DNA from: Cercis canadensis
Lineage: Eukaryota; Streptophyta; Magnoliopsida; Fabales; Fabaceae
NCBI GenBank assembly: GCA_003255065.1
Contig: QAOA01000656.1
Coordinates: 159,742 to 223,741 of the forward strand
Direction of reading: 5' to 3'
Length of the DNA: 64,000 nt
Below the pieces are notes generated by a model. That model ran no database searches and had not been told where the DNA came from. It worked only from the letters and a program-made list of their open reading frames with translations. Position numbers and translations under genes: made by a program. This document shows, in pieces, positions 12,201-24,110 of this stretch. Numbering within the stretch: position 1 is the stretch's first letter; each line of letters starts with the position of its first letter.

Positions 12201-13035
12201 AAATAATAAAAATCAAGGAAATAGGAAGAAAGAGAAACGAAAAAAAACAAAGATAACATATAGAGATGTGCAATTGATGAACCCTGTTAAAATAAACTTG
12301 ACAAACTGCTTGGTTGTACTTTTTCAACAAATATAAAGTACTGTAGATCAAAAGTAATATACATAAATTTATAGTCACTGCATTGGATTAGTCAACTATG
12401 ATATATAGTATACATGTACGTGCACACAGGAAGTAGAGCGTCTTATGAAACCTAGTAGGAGGGAATCTACAAACAGAGATGGTATGACTCCCAGAGAACT
12501 ATTCACAATAAACCATAAGGATTTGGTAAAAGAGGGTGAGAGATGGATGAAAGAAACCGCTAGTTCCAGCACAGTTGTAGCTGCTCTCATAGTTACCATG
12601 ATGTTTGCTGCTGCTTTCACTGTTCCAGGTGGTAATGATGAAACAGGTTATCCAATGTTCCTAAACCAAAAGTTATTTAAGCTATTCATAATATCAGATG
12701 CAGTATCACTCTTCTCGTCTACAACTTCAGTTTTGATGTTTCTAGGGATTCTCACATCTCGTTATGCAGAGGATGATTTTCTCAAATCTTTACCAACAAA
12801 GCTAATCATAGGGCTTTCAATGCTATTCATCTCCATAGCAGCTATGATGATAGCCTTTTGTGCAGTGCTTTCCGTTATGCTTCCTGGAAGACAGTGGATC
12901 GTTATTCCTGTGATTTTATTTGCTAGTGTTCCAGTAAGTTTGTTTGTTTGGTTACAGTTTCCACTTCTTGTTGAGATCTTCATCTCAACCTACGGAGCAA
13001 GCATCTTTGAGAGGAACACTGAGCGTTGGTTGTGA
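9293..13035 (+). pseudogene. Ankyrin-repeat / PGG-domain membrane protein gene (ACD6/ITN1-like), probably broken
   Basis: Five exons can be traced: 9293-9779, 9916-10074, 10906-11007, 11689-12120 and 12430-13035, all with GT/AG borders in consistent phase. Exon 1 has ankyrin repeats (GGTALHNAALFGHLHIVKEL, DDFGRTALYIAC). Exon 4 has the PEFIIEAARLYPDLL and GAALQMQRELQWFK blocks typical of the family. Exon 5 is the PGG domain: KEGERWMKETASSSTVVAAL, an AAAFTVPGG motif and about four membrane segments, ending ERNTERWL. Family members act at membranes in defence and salt signalling. Lesions: a TAA at 9551-9553 inside a repeat, a frameshift in an A-run near 11708-11715, and a TAA at 11788-11790. One sequencing error is possible, but three lesions suggest a pseudogene. 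The PGG exon itself is intact. Confidence 0.85.
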
Positions 13036-14300
13036 GTTACTCACCAAGTGTAACATGTGTGCCTATCAACATTATGTTTCTGTAATGTTCTTATATTGTG
13101 CTTACAAGAATCATGATTTGTCCAAATATATTATATATCTGTAATATTCCTATATATAAATATTGAACATTTGAATGCTTTGCATCGTCTAATAATGCAA
13201 AAATCTAGCTACTCTCATTAATTTATAATGTCAAATAAGGCTGCTTGGGCTTGGCCCTTTTAGGGTTTTAATGCAAGCCCCTAGTAATACTATGGTTTTT
13301 AGCACTTGTTCACTTAAAACTCTGCCTTTAATAGGTCTTATTGCAAGCTCTTCAATTAGTTAATCTTCTTTTGACTCATTTAATTATCATCTTTGGATTG
13401 TCATATCTATTTTGTTGACGCCATATATATATATTTCTTAGTTTTTGATTTTTCAAAATTGTTGTTAAAGTTTCTTCCAATACTGGTAAATCTTTGTGAA
13501 CAACAATTCATTAAAGTTCTACTACATATTCAAATGATTATAAAGGCTTTTTTAAAGATTGAAGTCAATTATGATTGATAACCTCTGATTTTTACCCCCG
13601 TGGCACATTATTGAGTGTATTGAGTTCTGTGCACTTAAGGACATTTGAAATTATGTGAATACCCTATTTATCAAGGCGATAAGCTACATTTGACACTTTT
13701 GAGGGGTAGTGCTATCCCCATTCAATTAGGTGGGTTCTACCTTGTGATTTTGGTTTTATTGTAAAAGTTCTGTGCACTTAAGGACATTTGAAATTATGTG
13801 AATACCATATTTATCAAGGCAATAAGCTACATTTGACACTTTTGAGGGGTAGTGCTATCCCCATTCAATTAGTTGGGTTCTACCTTATGATTTTGGTTTT
13901 ATTGCAAAGATCTCGAAAAATTAAGTCACATAATATATGATAGAATACACAGTTCTTTATAAAATATAAGAATAATATGATATAGGAAAGTGTGCCAAAT
14001 TCTATTTTTTGGCAAAAGTTGAATTTTTTGTTTGGCACGTTTTCTTGTATTTTATAAAAAAAAAATGGTGTATTTTGTCACATATTGTGTGACTCAATTT
14101 TTTGAGATATTTGCAATGACACCAAATTTAGCTTATGAGTTCCACCAAAAGCCCCCTAATCATGGGAGTGTAGCTTAGCAAACACCAAGTATCAAACATA
14201 CTTAAAAGAAAGTAAGTTATACTCCTTTAATTTTATTGTCATGTAAATTCAAAATGAAACAAATTAGGAAGATATTGAAACATGGTCATCATTTGCTCCA
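13036..14300. other. Intergenic, with a 143-bp tandem duplication
   Basis: No gene was recognised. Apart from the tandem duplication at 13623-13908, this is AT-rich sequence 3' of the ankyrin gene. Confidence 0.5.
13623..13908. repeat. Two-copy tandem repeat, period 143 bp
   Basis: The unit starts AGTTCTGTGCACTTAAGG at 13623 and again at 13766. The copies differ at only a few positions, so the duplication is recent. No N separates them, unlike the assembly-type repeats elsewhere. Confidence 0.9.
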
Positions 14301-14319
14301 AATGCCTCTAAAATCAACC

Positions 14320-15335
14320 AGACAACACCGTGTCTAATTTGGAATACAAATGGTTCTCAGCAGGAGATAACTTCACCACCAAAGAACAGGATGACCAGTA
14401 ACATGTAGTAAAATAATCAAAAGTTGACATAGAAAGAAAGAAAGAAAGAAAACAAAACAAAAAAAGAAGAAGAAGATAGTCGGAAGCATGCTTTATAAAT
14501 GATAGCTTATATTGTGGGATTGACATGAATTTGTTCTGATTTCACTATCAAAACAACTTTCAGCCAAAAGCCAGTTATATGTGTGGTCAAAGACGCAGAG
14601 TGACAACGAGCCAGTTTCTCCTGAGACTTCTGTTATGCCATCAATTAGATTGACTGCAATTCATGCCAATGGTACCTTTAATTTGAATAGAGACTCATGT
14701 AGCTAAAATAATATTAAAGAAAAAAATTTCCTTCTATTCAAGAAAAGAAGAAGCTAATGGAGTTAGCAAAAGCAATAAGAAAACCCAACTACAACGCCTT
14801 TGTTGAATTATAAACTTGATCCAATCCATAATCAAAAGCCCAAGACTCAAATAGAGTGAAAGATATTTAGGTAATTCCTAAAATTTTCTAGTTAATACAT
14901 GATGTCTCATTTTCAAGTCAGATAAGCCATTTCCAAGATAGAAGACTCATATCCAAGTCAAGTGACTAATTTTCAAGATGGATGACTCATCTCCCAAAGC
15001 CATTAGTTTTTATCATATAATTTATGTTTTGTGGTGTATGTTAATTGTATTCTCCTATAAATAGGGAGGCTTGTAAATTGTTTTCATCCAACAATAAATT
15101 TGAGAGTATTTTCAATAACAAGCTTCTTCTTCTTCTCCTTAAAAGAATTGCATTAGAAAGTTTGAGAGTTTAATTATTTTTGAGTGAGTTTCCTTCCAAC
15201 AGCCTTTGTATTTATGTATATCTTTTTTTTTTTTGTTTCCGAGACCATTTTATTTTCTGGGTTAGGGGACAAAAGAATGAGGGGATGGGTCTGTTCTTTT
15301 CTAAAAGTTCCAAAATTTATGATCAAATATAAAAA
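14320..15335. repeat. Segment duplicated at about 36040-36545
   Basis: The sequence flanking the solo LTR aligns with 36040-36545, including GAACAGGATGACCAGTAACAT and a CGAGACCATTTTATTTTCTG stretch. The copy at 36 kb lacks the solo LTR. No coding potential was seen. Confidence 0.7.
14801..15201 (+). mobile_element. Solo LTR, 401 bp, with 5-bp target duplication
   Basis: It starts TGTTGAATT and ends TTCCAACA (inverted TGTTG/CAACA ends). The flanks are GCCTT at 14796-14800 and 15202-15206. The duplicated segment near 36435 has the uninterrupted CCTTTGTATTTATG, so it is a natural empty site. A TATAAATAG promoter motif lies near 15055-15063, followed by a pyrimidine-rich leader. No internal retrotransposon sequence remains, which fits LTR-LTR recombination. 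Confidence 0.88.
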
Positions 15336-16616
15336 CATTATTCCATTAACATTTTTAAAAATATGATTCTTGCATTTGCTTCCCAAAAAGTGAACAGATC
15401 TGATTGTATGGATTGCATTAGTTTAGAGCCTTAAAATAAACAGCAAAGCTATTGAAGGTTGAACGTGACAGTGATAAGCTCTCACTATAAAGAAATCAAA
15501 GAGAGTCAGAGGTGGCCTTTAAACGTTTTTCTTATCCAAATTATTGTCTTTCACAGCTGTTTCTTTTCTTCAATTAGCCGCAATTATAAAAGCAATTTAA
15601 TATTTTCAACATAAAGGTTAATACAAGGATGTCTAAGTGGAGAGAACTTCATTCAGTAACATAATGACATGCACACCGCAGTACAGAGTACAATATCGAA
15701 GGATTCTTGAAACCATAATAAAAGATGAAGCCACTATTAGCAATTGCAAACAGCCAACACTCAGCAAAAAAGGAAAAGAATAAAAGAAATGGCACACAAC
15801 CAACAGAAAATTAAGGCCAATTTCACAGAAGATGCCCTGCTGCAGTTGTTATTGGCATTGGTTAAGAAGTAGCAGTCAAATATTGGTCCATGGTTCACCT
15901 ATGGATAAAGCTCAGTGAAGGATCAATCTCAGTTTGTAACATCTCCCTTCACCAGAAATGAATGGCATCTTGCCAAGAGCAGCTTCAACCGAAAAGTAGA
16001 CTCTGCATCAAGCCAAAAACACATCAGAAATCACCAGATGCTAATATCATGAAGAGTGCAAATGCCTATGATCGTATCTGAATTTAACAGGACTTATTTA
16101 AACTTTAATTGAAAAAAATTAAACTTCTTTCTTTATTGTTTAGATTTTGTGCAACAATCATTTCTCTTTCATAAAATTGATAAGACTTTCCTGCCGTAGC
16201 ACGGGAGAGAAAAAAACAGAAAAAATGGATACCTTTCTATGTTTGAATAGGAGAAATGATTGTTGCTAAAACTCATAATATTGCTTCCAGAAGTGAGATT
16301 TGGCTTGGCCCTAGAAAGTGATATTCTCAACTGCATAACTGAGACCAAAGCAAAAAGAACACACAACTATAACGATGAAGTGTTTGTGAGAGAAACAACC
16401 TCACTAATTGAAAGAGCACTTAAATATAAAGACCAAGAAAAGACAAACCCAAAAAATTGCAAAAGGAGGGAAAGGGTGAAATACCGGAAGTGCATGAACG
16501 GCTCTACATATTTTGCGTCATTACCACCGAAGGTCACACAATTTTGCTTTCACCAAGTTCAGTCATCGCATTCATTACTTCAACATCATTCCAATCATGC
16601 TTATACTCTTTTTCCT
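15336..16616 (-). other. 3' flank and probable 3' UTR/intron of TNL-B
   Basis: No independent gene was recognised. A donor-like CCG/GTATTTC on the minus strand near 16485-16490 suggests an intron in the 3' untranslated region. Segments near 16320-16440 align weakly with 25340-25480 downstream of TNL-C (for example CAACTGCATAA and CACTAATTGAAAGAGCAC). Confidence 0.5.
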
Positions 16617-19600
16617 TCAGGTGGATATTGGCAAGAGTCCACACTCTTTCACCTTTACTATAGTAGAGGACTTATCAGCAAAGTTGCCTATAAAAAATTC
16701 GAAGTGACCAGAACTGTTGCACATTCCAAATTTTCTTATGTTATAATTCCACAAGAACATGTGATCTTGTTCAAGATATCTGCCCTTGCCCTTCCAATTA
16801 CGATAATACATTATCTGACCAACAGGAGAAAAGTTTATGCAACTATGATCATCAGAAACATATGAGAACCTGTAGCGAATGCTAAATTTATCAAGAGTCA
16901 GACTCTTAGTGGCAACAACAACAGCTACAGCAAAACCAAAGAACTTATCATTGCACCAATCTGCTGACCGTTCAGTGACTATTGAATTTTCCTTACTTCG
17001 ATAAGGGAACCAGTTTGGAATTTCATTCCCTGCACAACAAAAGAAGGCTGGTGTATTTGCATCACTGAGAAACCTAAGCCGTGCATCAGTAAGAATATTG
17101 CTATAAGCACTCTCCGCTAATTCTAGGCAATTAGTGAGGTGAAACTCGAACTTGTTCTCTTCTGAATCTTGTGAGAGTTTAAATGTTGAACTTGGCACTT
17201 TTTTCAGTGATGGGCAGTCAAATGCCAACAGCTGTTGTAGAAATGGTGGAAGCTCTGGCAGACTTTGAAGTCTTCTGCAATCGTTTAACTCGAGTGATTT
17301 CAAACTTGAAAGATGAGCAATGCTTGGGGGCAGGGCAATGCAATTACACCCACGCAATGACAATTCTCTTATTAGTGACAAGCAGCCAATGTTGTTGGGA
17401 ATTTCAGGTAAGCTGCTACAGCAAGAAAAACCAAGTTCTTTAAGATGGCTCATATTAGAGATGCTGTCTGGAACAAACTCAAGGTCTCTGCACTTATCCA
17501 AACACAAGCTTTGAAGCCCAATCAAATTCTCCAGTGAAGAGGGTATTTCTTTAATTCCTGTTTCTAGCAAGCAAAGGTGCATCAAACTTTCATTAGTCTC
17601 CAAGATTTCAGGGAATTTCTCCAGCATTGAGCAATGACGCAAGTCAAGTCTGGCGAGTTTCAACTTAAAAATGCTGCTGGGAAGTTCCTCAAGTGATTCA
17701 CAGTAGCTCAGATCTAACTTGGTTAGTTTGCTGAGACTCCCAATTGTNCAGTACCTCAGATCTAACTTGGTTAGTTTGCTGAGACTCCCAATTGCTTCTG
17801 GAATAGACGTAAGGTTTTCGCACCTGCACATGCTTAACTCTTCAAGCCCAATCAAATTCTCCAAGAAGAGAGGCAGTTGACGAATTGGTGTTTCGTCTAA
17901 AATAAGAACCTTTAAATTTTCCATAGACTTGGAGATCGGAGGCAAATCCACCAACATTGAACATCCAACCAGGTAAAGTTTTGTTAGACCTCCCAACTGA
18001 AACAAACTTATAGGAAGGTGTGTTAGGGACTCACAGTGAGAAAGGTCTAAGCAACTTACTGATTGGGGTAAACAACATTCTCTCAAAAATTTTAGCTTGA
18101 TTAAATGTATATTATCCTTGGGTTCATCATCCTCTACAATATCCATGGGTTCAGAGCCATCAAAAAAATACGGTATTGCCTTTTTTACCAACCTCGTTAC
18201 AAAATCTTCTGGTATTTCTTTTATTCCCCTTTCTGGCATGCCAATCAAAGTAACAATAGAGTACTCCAAGGATGTATTGCTGATTACTAACTGCTCAAGA
18301 TTTTTACAATTGTAGAGGACTACTAATCCTGAAGATGTGGAAAGAATATTGCTCAGAACAGCAACTCTCTTAAGCTCAATGCAACCATCTAGCCACAATC
18401 TGTTGAGCTTGTTGAGGAGATTTGAAGAGGAAACTTCAACCAAACTTATACAATAGCTAAGAATCACTTCTTCAATATTTGGTGCTTGTGACAGATCTAT
18501 GATTCTAGTCAATTGCTTTGAGCCACTTAGGTTAATGCTTCTTAAATTTGGTAGATGCTGTCACAAAAACAAAAGAATTAATTTGCTGAACAACTAGCAA
18601 AACGAAATTTTGTGAACTCATCAAATTTGTAAATGATTAAAAAAAAAAAAAAAAAAACTAATTAAACTTGGATTACCTGATTTTCATCCCAAAGTTCTTC
18701 GAGATGACTTTCACGCATATCCAGTCTAACAAGGTTTTCTGGACAAAAGCTCAATGGAAAATCTTTTAGAGGGTATTCATCCCAGTGAAGAAACCTCAAT
18801 TCATCAGGAAGATGATCAAGACCTCTAGAGATGTATACTTTCGAATGCTCATTAGGGTTGGACTTATAAAATTGGAGCATTCTTAGATTATTCATCATTT
18901 TAAATGTAGTGGGATCCAAATCAATCTTTTTGATTTTGCATAAGTTGAGGAACATACATTGGACTGCTTCAGTACCCTAAAAGAAAGAAAATAGTACATA
19001 AATGATGGCAATTAATTTATAGATACATATAAAATACAATCAAAAAAAAAAGAAATGAGATACAAATAAATATGCATATTTTTTTTTTCCTTGGTCTTGA
19101 ATATAATGGCTTTTCCAAGAAAGTGAACATTGCACATGACTCACAATATGAGGAAATACATTAAACAAAATCGAAGTCAAATAAACGCATACCGTGTTCC
19201 TCCTTAGAAGAAGATATATATCTTCATCCTTCCACAATCGACTGCGCTTTCCAGGTTCCCTTAGTGATATTTGACGGACAATTTCTTGACCCATTTCCTC
19301 TATTAGATCATGCATCACAATTTTATCTTTCAGAATATATATGAGGCCTCTGTCAATCAGAATACTCATTCCAATATCTGCAGAGAATCCGCAGCCATCA
19401 AGTGTTTGTTTTACAGAATTCATATCCTGTCCTCTATACAAGCACGCAATGTCAAGAAATATATCCTTCTGTTCTTCATCAAGACCATCATAACTCAATT
19501 TCAGCACATTAAAAATTTCCCTGTTTGGTGCTTTTTGAAGTTTTCTGACAGCACTTTCCCATTCTTGCTTGCTTTTCTGACAAAGAGATGAACCAAGAAC

Positions 19601-21048
19601 TTTAAGAGCTAATGGAACTCCTCTAGAATAATGGATCATCGTTTCTGACAACTCCTTATAATCATCTTTCGGATGGTTTTGTTTGAAGGCATTCACACAG
19701 AATAGTTGAAAAGCATCTGGGGGATCCATTCCCTTGACCTCATATATTTCATCCACCTCAGCAATCGTAAGCACTTGCATGTCTCGTGTTGTCAAAATGA
19801 TTCTGCTTCCTGAACCAAACCAATCATGCCCGCCAACTAGATCTTTTATTTGCCATGGATTGTTCACATTGTCAAGAATAAGAAGAACTCTTGCACGTCT
19901 AAGCCTGTCCTTCATATAACTAGATGTTATATTGCTGGAGCCACTCTGTAAATCTTCTTCCTCTAGGATCTTTGAAATGTATTTGCTCCGTATATGGTTT
20001 ACTCCATGCCTTTCTATTTCTTCTTGAACATTTGCAATAAAGACGCTAGAACTGAATTTAGTTGCATGCTTACGAAATAGAGCATCAGCTATTGTTGTTT
20101 TACCTATACCACCAATGCCCCAAATTCCAATGATACGAACACCGTTTAGAGCTTCACAGTGAAGAAATTCAGGGTGAATATCTAGCAAAGATTCGATTAC
20201 CGCAATATGCTTTTCAACGCCAACCAATCCATTTAACTCACTTGTGGACAAGGACATACGGCTCAATGTTTTAGAAATGTGTCCAACAATTTTCTTTATA
20301 AGTGCAGATTCCGGCCTGTCACATGGAAAATGAAAATTAGAAGAAAAGATATTAAAAGTGAAAAAATGAAAAAATTGAAGGGCAAGCAGAGTTTTATTGA
20401 CAGGGTAACAAAAGCAGTGTATATATGATATATATTCATTTGCGTATAACGTTAGTGTCCAACTGTCAACAAATTCTAACCGACATATATAGCCACTTGT
20501 ATAGGATAATATGTATTGAAAAAATAAACAAGTTACCTAATTTTCAATGAATCCCAGCCAGAAAGATTAGCTGCTTCGGTAAGAGCTTCTTTCCACCTCA
20601 TCACTTTGTCCATGTTGTTGTTCAATCGATTCTCATGTTTGATAAATGCATCTGCATAACTCCCGCGTTGGTGCCGAACAACAGATGGATCTACATAACA
20701 GAAGACTGGCATCACAAGCCTTCCATATCTCTCCTTACATTCAAGTATTTTGACGAGTTCATCGAGGCACCAAGTTGATGAAGCATAGTCTTTCGAAAAA
20801 ATTATCACATATATCATTGACTCTTCTATTGTTTCCATGAGAGAATGCGAGATATCACCTCCTCTGTTGAGCCTATCATCTATGTAAGTTTCAATCTTTT
20901 TCCTGCACAATGCCTCATAAAGATGGCTGGTAAAGTTGTCGCGGGTGTCTTCTCCTCTGAAGCTAAGGAACACATCATACTTGGTAGGAGAAGAAAGAGC
21001 AGTAGTAATAGGACCAGGAGAAGAAGAAGAAGAAGAAGCCATTGACAT
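16617..21048 (-). CDS. TNL-B: TIR-NB-ARC-LRR-C-JID disease resistance protein
   Basis: Four exons: 20537-21048 (TIR), 19193-20315 (NB-ARC), 18677-18976 (start of LRR) and 16617-18557 (LRR plus C-JID). Lengths of exons 1 and 2 sum to a multiple of three, and all joins use GT/AG. Key motifs: KYDVFLSFRGEDTR; P-loop [12 protein letters not shown]; kinase-2 [25 protein letters not shown]-type VMHDLIEEMG. About a dozen LRRs follow, then a C-JID with GNEIPNWFPYRS and VKECGLLPI. The product is an intracellular immune receptor of about 1275-1290 residues. Oddities: one N at 17748 inside a 47-bp direct repeat adds 16 apparent residues that are probably an assembly artefact. The TGA at 16617-16619 is followed by about 27 more open codons, so the last tail may be truncated. 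This is the most complete member of the A/B/C family here. Confidence 0.92.
17701..17795. repeat. 47-bp direct repeat around a single N in the TNL-B LRR region
   Basis: 17701-17747 and 17749-17795 differ at only two bases, with N at 17748. TNL-C has a single copy at the matching place (about 26747-26795). Removing 48 bases keeps the frame. An unmerged contig overlap is the likely cause, rather than a real extra LRR. Confidence 0.8.
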
Positions 21049-21110
21049 TGGATCTGCCTCACCAATCTAATGCACGAAAATTTGATGATCTGTTTTAGGA
21101 GCAAGCTATC

Positions 21111-21120
21111 ATATATAAAA
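21111..21120 (-). promoter_or_regulatory. TATA box of TNL-B
   Basis: TTTTATATAT on the minus strand, about 65 bp upstream of the ATG, conserved with TNL-A and TNL-C. Confidence 0.6.
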
Positions 21121-21322
21121 GAAGAAGATATGATCAATTTCTTGCATGAATAGAAGAAGAAGATGCAGGGGAAAGAGATGAACGAAAATTACTTGGAACA
21201 AGCTTAATTCTTCTACACTGTTCTACAAGGCCTTTAGCCAACATTAACTTGTGGCTGGTATTGTTTCAAGTACAAAAGATATTTTTAGGACAATACCTAT
21301 ACACCACACATTAGTTTAGAGT

Positions 21323-21700
21323 TTTATTAATAGTTTTGGTCCTTTATTTTACATCTTCTTACCAATTAGTCTCTTATTTTTTAAAGTGAACAATTTAATT
21401 TTGTATTTTATTGAATTTGATAGTTTGGTCCTCTCATTAGTCAATCAAATAGCACACTAATGTGGTACAAAAAAATTATTATTTTTTTATTATTATCATA
21501 TTAATGTGGCACAAAAAAAAATTTAAAATTTTAAATAATCATTTAAATCTAATTAAGTCATAATTAATAGAAAAATAATTTTTTTATTATTAAATATCTA
21601 ATATAAAAAAAATTGGTAAAATTCAAGCAAATAAAAAAAAAATTAGTTTCAAGTAAGACAAGTAAAAAAAAATTCATATTTTTTCATATTACATTCAAAA
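21323..21700. mobile_element. Left half of the long-inverted-repeat element (second copy)
   Basis: Begins TTATTAATAGTTTTGGTC and follows the element at 4142-4520 closely, including the AATGTGGTAC/AAAAAATT stretch and the AAGACAAGTAAAAAAAAATTC stretch. It stops at the N at 21701. A small piece of its inner right half seems to be at about 22601-22680. Confidence 0.65.
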
Positions 21701-21701
21701 N

Positions 21702-22603
21702 ATACCAAGCATTAAAAATGGTTCTACTTTCTTTGTGTCTTTGCCACCAAGAGATCATGCCAACTCGTCATCTTAAGTGTTTTCATTCCGGGTGGAAGTG
21801 GATATTCAACCGCATTGTTATCATATTCTCGATTACCTTCATTTGTGTAGATTGGACAGAGTCCACACTCTTTCACTTCTATGATATCAACACCGTTGCA
21901 TATTGAAAACTCGAATGAACCAGAACTGTTGCACTTTCCAAACTTTCTTATGTTATAATTCCACAAGAACAAGTGATCTCGTTCGAGATATCTTCCTTTA
22001 CGCTTCCAATTGGGATAATATGTCATCTCCTTAACAGGGAACTTGTGTTCATACATATCATCCGTCCAGAATGAGAATCCATAGGAAATGCTGCATTTAT
22101 CTAGTCTACTCTTACTAGCAAAAACAACACATACAGCAAAACCAAAGAATTTATCATTGCACCAATCCGAAGACTCTTCAGTTGATATCCAATTTCTCTT
22201 GTTTCGATAAGGGAACCAGTTTGGAATCTCATTCCCAGGAAAACAGAAAAATGCTGAGGTATATGGGTCGTCCTTGCGGAACCTAAGCTGTACATCAGCT
22301 AAAATATTGCTAACACCACTTGGCTGTAGCTCGTGGCAGTTAGTGAGTTGAAACTCAAACTTATTTTCCTCTGAATCTTGTGAGAGTTGAAACCCTGAAC
22401 TTGACACACTCTTAACGGATGTGCAGTCATATGCCAACAACTCTTGTAGAAAAGGTGGAAGCTCTTGAAGAGTTTGAAGCCTCCTGCAATCGCTTAAGTC
22501 CAGCATTTTCAAGCTCAAAAGATGAGCAATGCTTGCAGGTAGGCTCACAATACTTTCGCATCCACGCAGTGACAGTTCTCTTATTAGTGACAAGCAGCCA
22601 ATG
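21702..22603 (-). pseudogene. TNL 3' fragment (last LRRs and C-JID)
   Basis: The minus strand is open from about 22593 to 21724 and encodes about 289 residues closely matching the end of TNL-C. It has the last LRRs (LIRELSLRGC, LSLKMLDLSDCRRLQ), the C-JID motif GNEIPNWFPYRN and VKECGLCPIYT. A tail ending in LLVAKTQRK follows. The open C-terminal tail shows what the unbroken end of this family looks like. TIR, NB-ARC and most LRRs are absent. It is bounded on the right by A/T-rich sequence like the interior of the long-inverted-repeat element, and on the left by N at 21701. It has no promoter or start of its own. Confidence 0.85.
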
Positions 22604-23393
22604 AAATTAATTTGAAAAAATTAAAAAAAAAAAATTTATCAAAAAAAAAAAAAATTTATCGGCTTGAATTTTATGAAATTTCCAATGCGAGTTCTTGCCA
22701 CCCAGGATTCTTCTTTAATTTTGCATGCAGTGGAAGAGTGCAATAAGAACAGCATTAGGTACTGTAACCACATATATATATATATATATATATATATCTG
22801 CAGTAACCATATCACGAGCAGAAAAGACAGTTTCATGGTGATGAGGTACATAGGTAAGACTTGTAGCCCTTCCACCAGATAGAATGTTTTGCTTATTTGA
22901 GTAGTTCTATTTATACATTACTTATGTTAAGCAGTTACACCACGTGGCTTTTTTAGACACAGGCTAGCTCAGCTCATTGATGAGCTGGTATCCACTAGTT
23001 AGTTAATTAGTTAGGATAGCTGTTATTAAGTTAATCAGTTATGCCACGTCAGCTGTTAGTGCTGAAATGTAATTATTCATTTGTAGTCATACTTCTATAA
23101 AAGGATGCTGATGTACTTGATTTCGTTAATGAGAAAGATTACTATTCAGATGCACTTTCCTCTTCAAGATTCATCTCTCCCTTTCTCTCTTTACTCTTTC
23201 ATTTTCTGCTTCTGGTTTAATCTGGTGTAACTTCTTCTTCTCTGCTTTCACGTGCTCTTCACACTGGCACTACTTCATAAAGCTTCTCAACTTAGACTCA
23301 AATTGTGTCATAGTATAAAAATTGGTACAATCATAAGTTTAATTAAAATTGCTTAAACTTTTTCTATACGTCTCATATTATGCCTCTTCAACT
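22604..23393. other. Repeat-rich intergenic DNA, possible solo LTR
   Basis: Holds a (TA)n run at 22772-22798. From about 22923 (TGTTAAGCAGTTACACC) the sequence looks like an LTR promoter region, with a TATAAAAGG motif near 23097 and a pyrimidine-rich leader after it. I could not find the other LTR boundary or a target duplication. No gene was recognised. Confidence 0.35.
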
Positions 23394-23458
23394 ACTGTCA
23401 CAAAGTATGATATTAGATTGTTTGTGAAAAGCAATTTTATTCATATTCATAAATATGT

Positions 23459-24110
23459 ATGTCTCATATTCATACTCGGTCATTTAATATGTATGTCCTT
23501 TCAATTCAATTAATATGTATGTCCTTTCAATTCAATCCTTTTATTTTTGTTTTATTCATACTCAGTCATTTAATATGTATGTCCTTTCAATTCAATCATT
23601 TTATTTTTGTTTTATTCATACTCGGTCATTTAATATGTATGTCCTTTCAATTCAATTAATATGTATGTCNCAACTACTGTCACAAAGTATGATATTAGAT
23701 TGTTTGTGAAAAGCAATTTTATTCATATTCATAAATATGTATGTCTCATATTCATACTCGGTCATTTAATATGTATGTCCTTTCAATTCAATTAATATGT
23801 ATGTCCTTTCAATTCAATCCTTTTATTTTTGTTTTATTCATACTCGGTAATTTAATATGTATGTCCTTTCAATTCAATTAATATGTATGTCCTTTCAATT
23901 CAATCCTTTTATTTTTGTTTTATTTATACTCGGTCATTTAATATGTATGTCCTTTCAATTCAATCCTTTTATTTTTGTTTTATTCGTACTCGGTCATTTA
24001 ATATGTATGTCCTTTCAATTCAATTAATATGTATGTCCTTTCAATTCAATCCTTTTATTTTTGTTTTATTCATACTCGGTCATTTAATATGTATGTCTTT
24101 TCAATTCAAT
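23459..24110. repeat. Minisatellite array with ATATGTATGTCCTTTCAATTC units
   Basis: The core TTTAATATGTATGTCCTTTC and the block CCTTTTATTTTTGTTTTATTC alternate many times in units of about 34 and 64 bp. The single N at 23670 is followed by a restart of sequence already seen at about 23391-23460. Part of the array is therefore probably doubled by assembly and the true copy number is uncertain. Open frames through it are artefacts of the repeat. Confidence 0.85.

Noticed and set aside
16260..16865. Plus-strand open frame of 201 codons
   Set aside because: It overlaps the C-JID coding end of TNL-B on the other strand, has no recognisable domain and is a shadow frame.
17701..17795. Extra LRR unit in TNL-B
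   Set aside because: The repeat meets at an N and is absent from TNL-C; better explained as assembly overlap.
23459..24110. CRISPR-like array
   Set aside because: Repeats are contiguous AT-rich minisatellite units without unique spacers, in a plant nuclear context.
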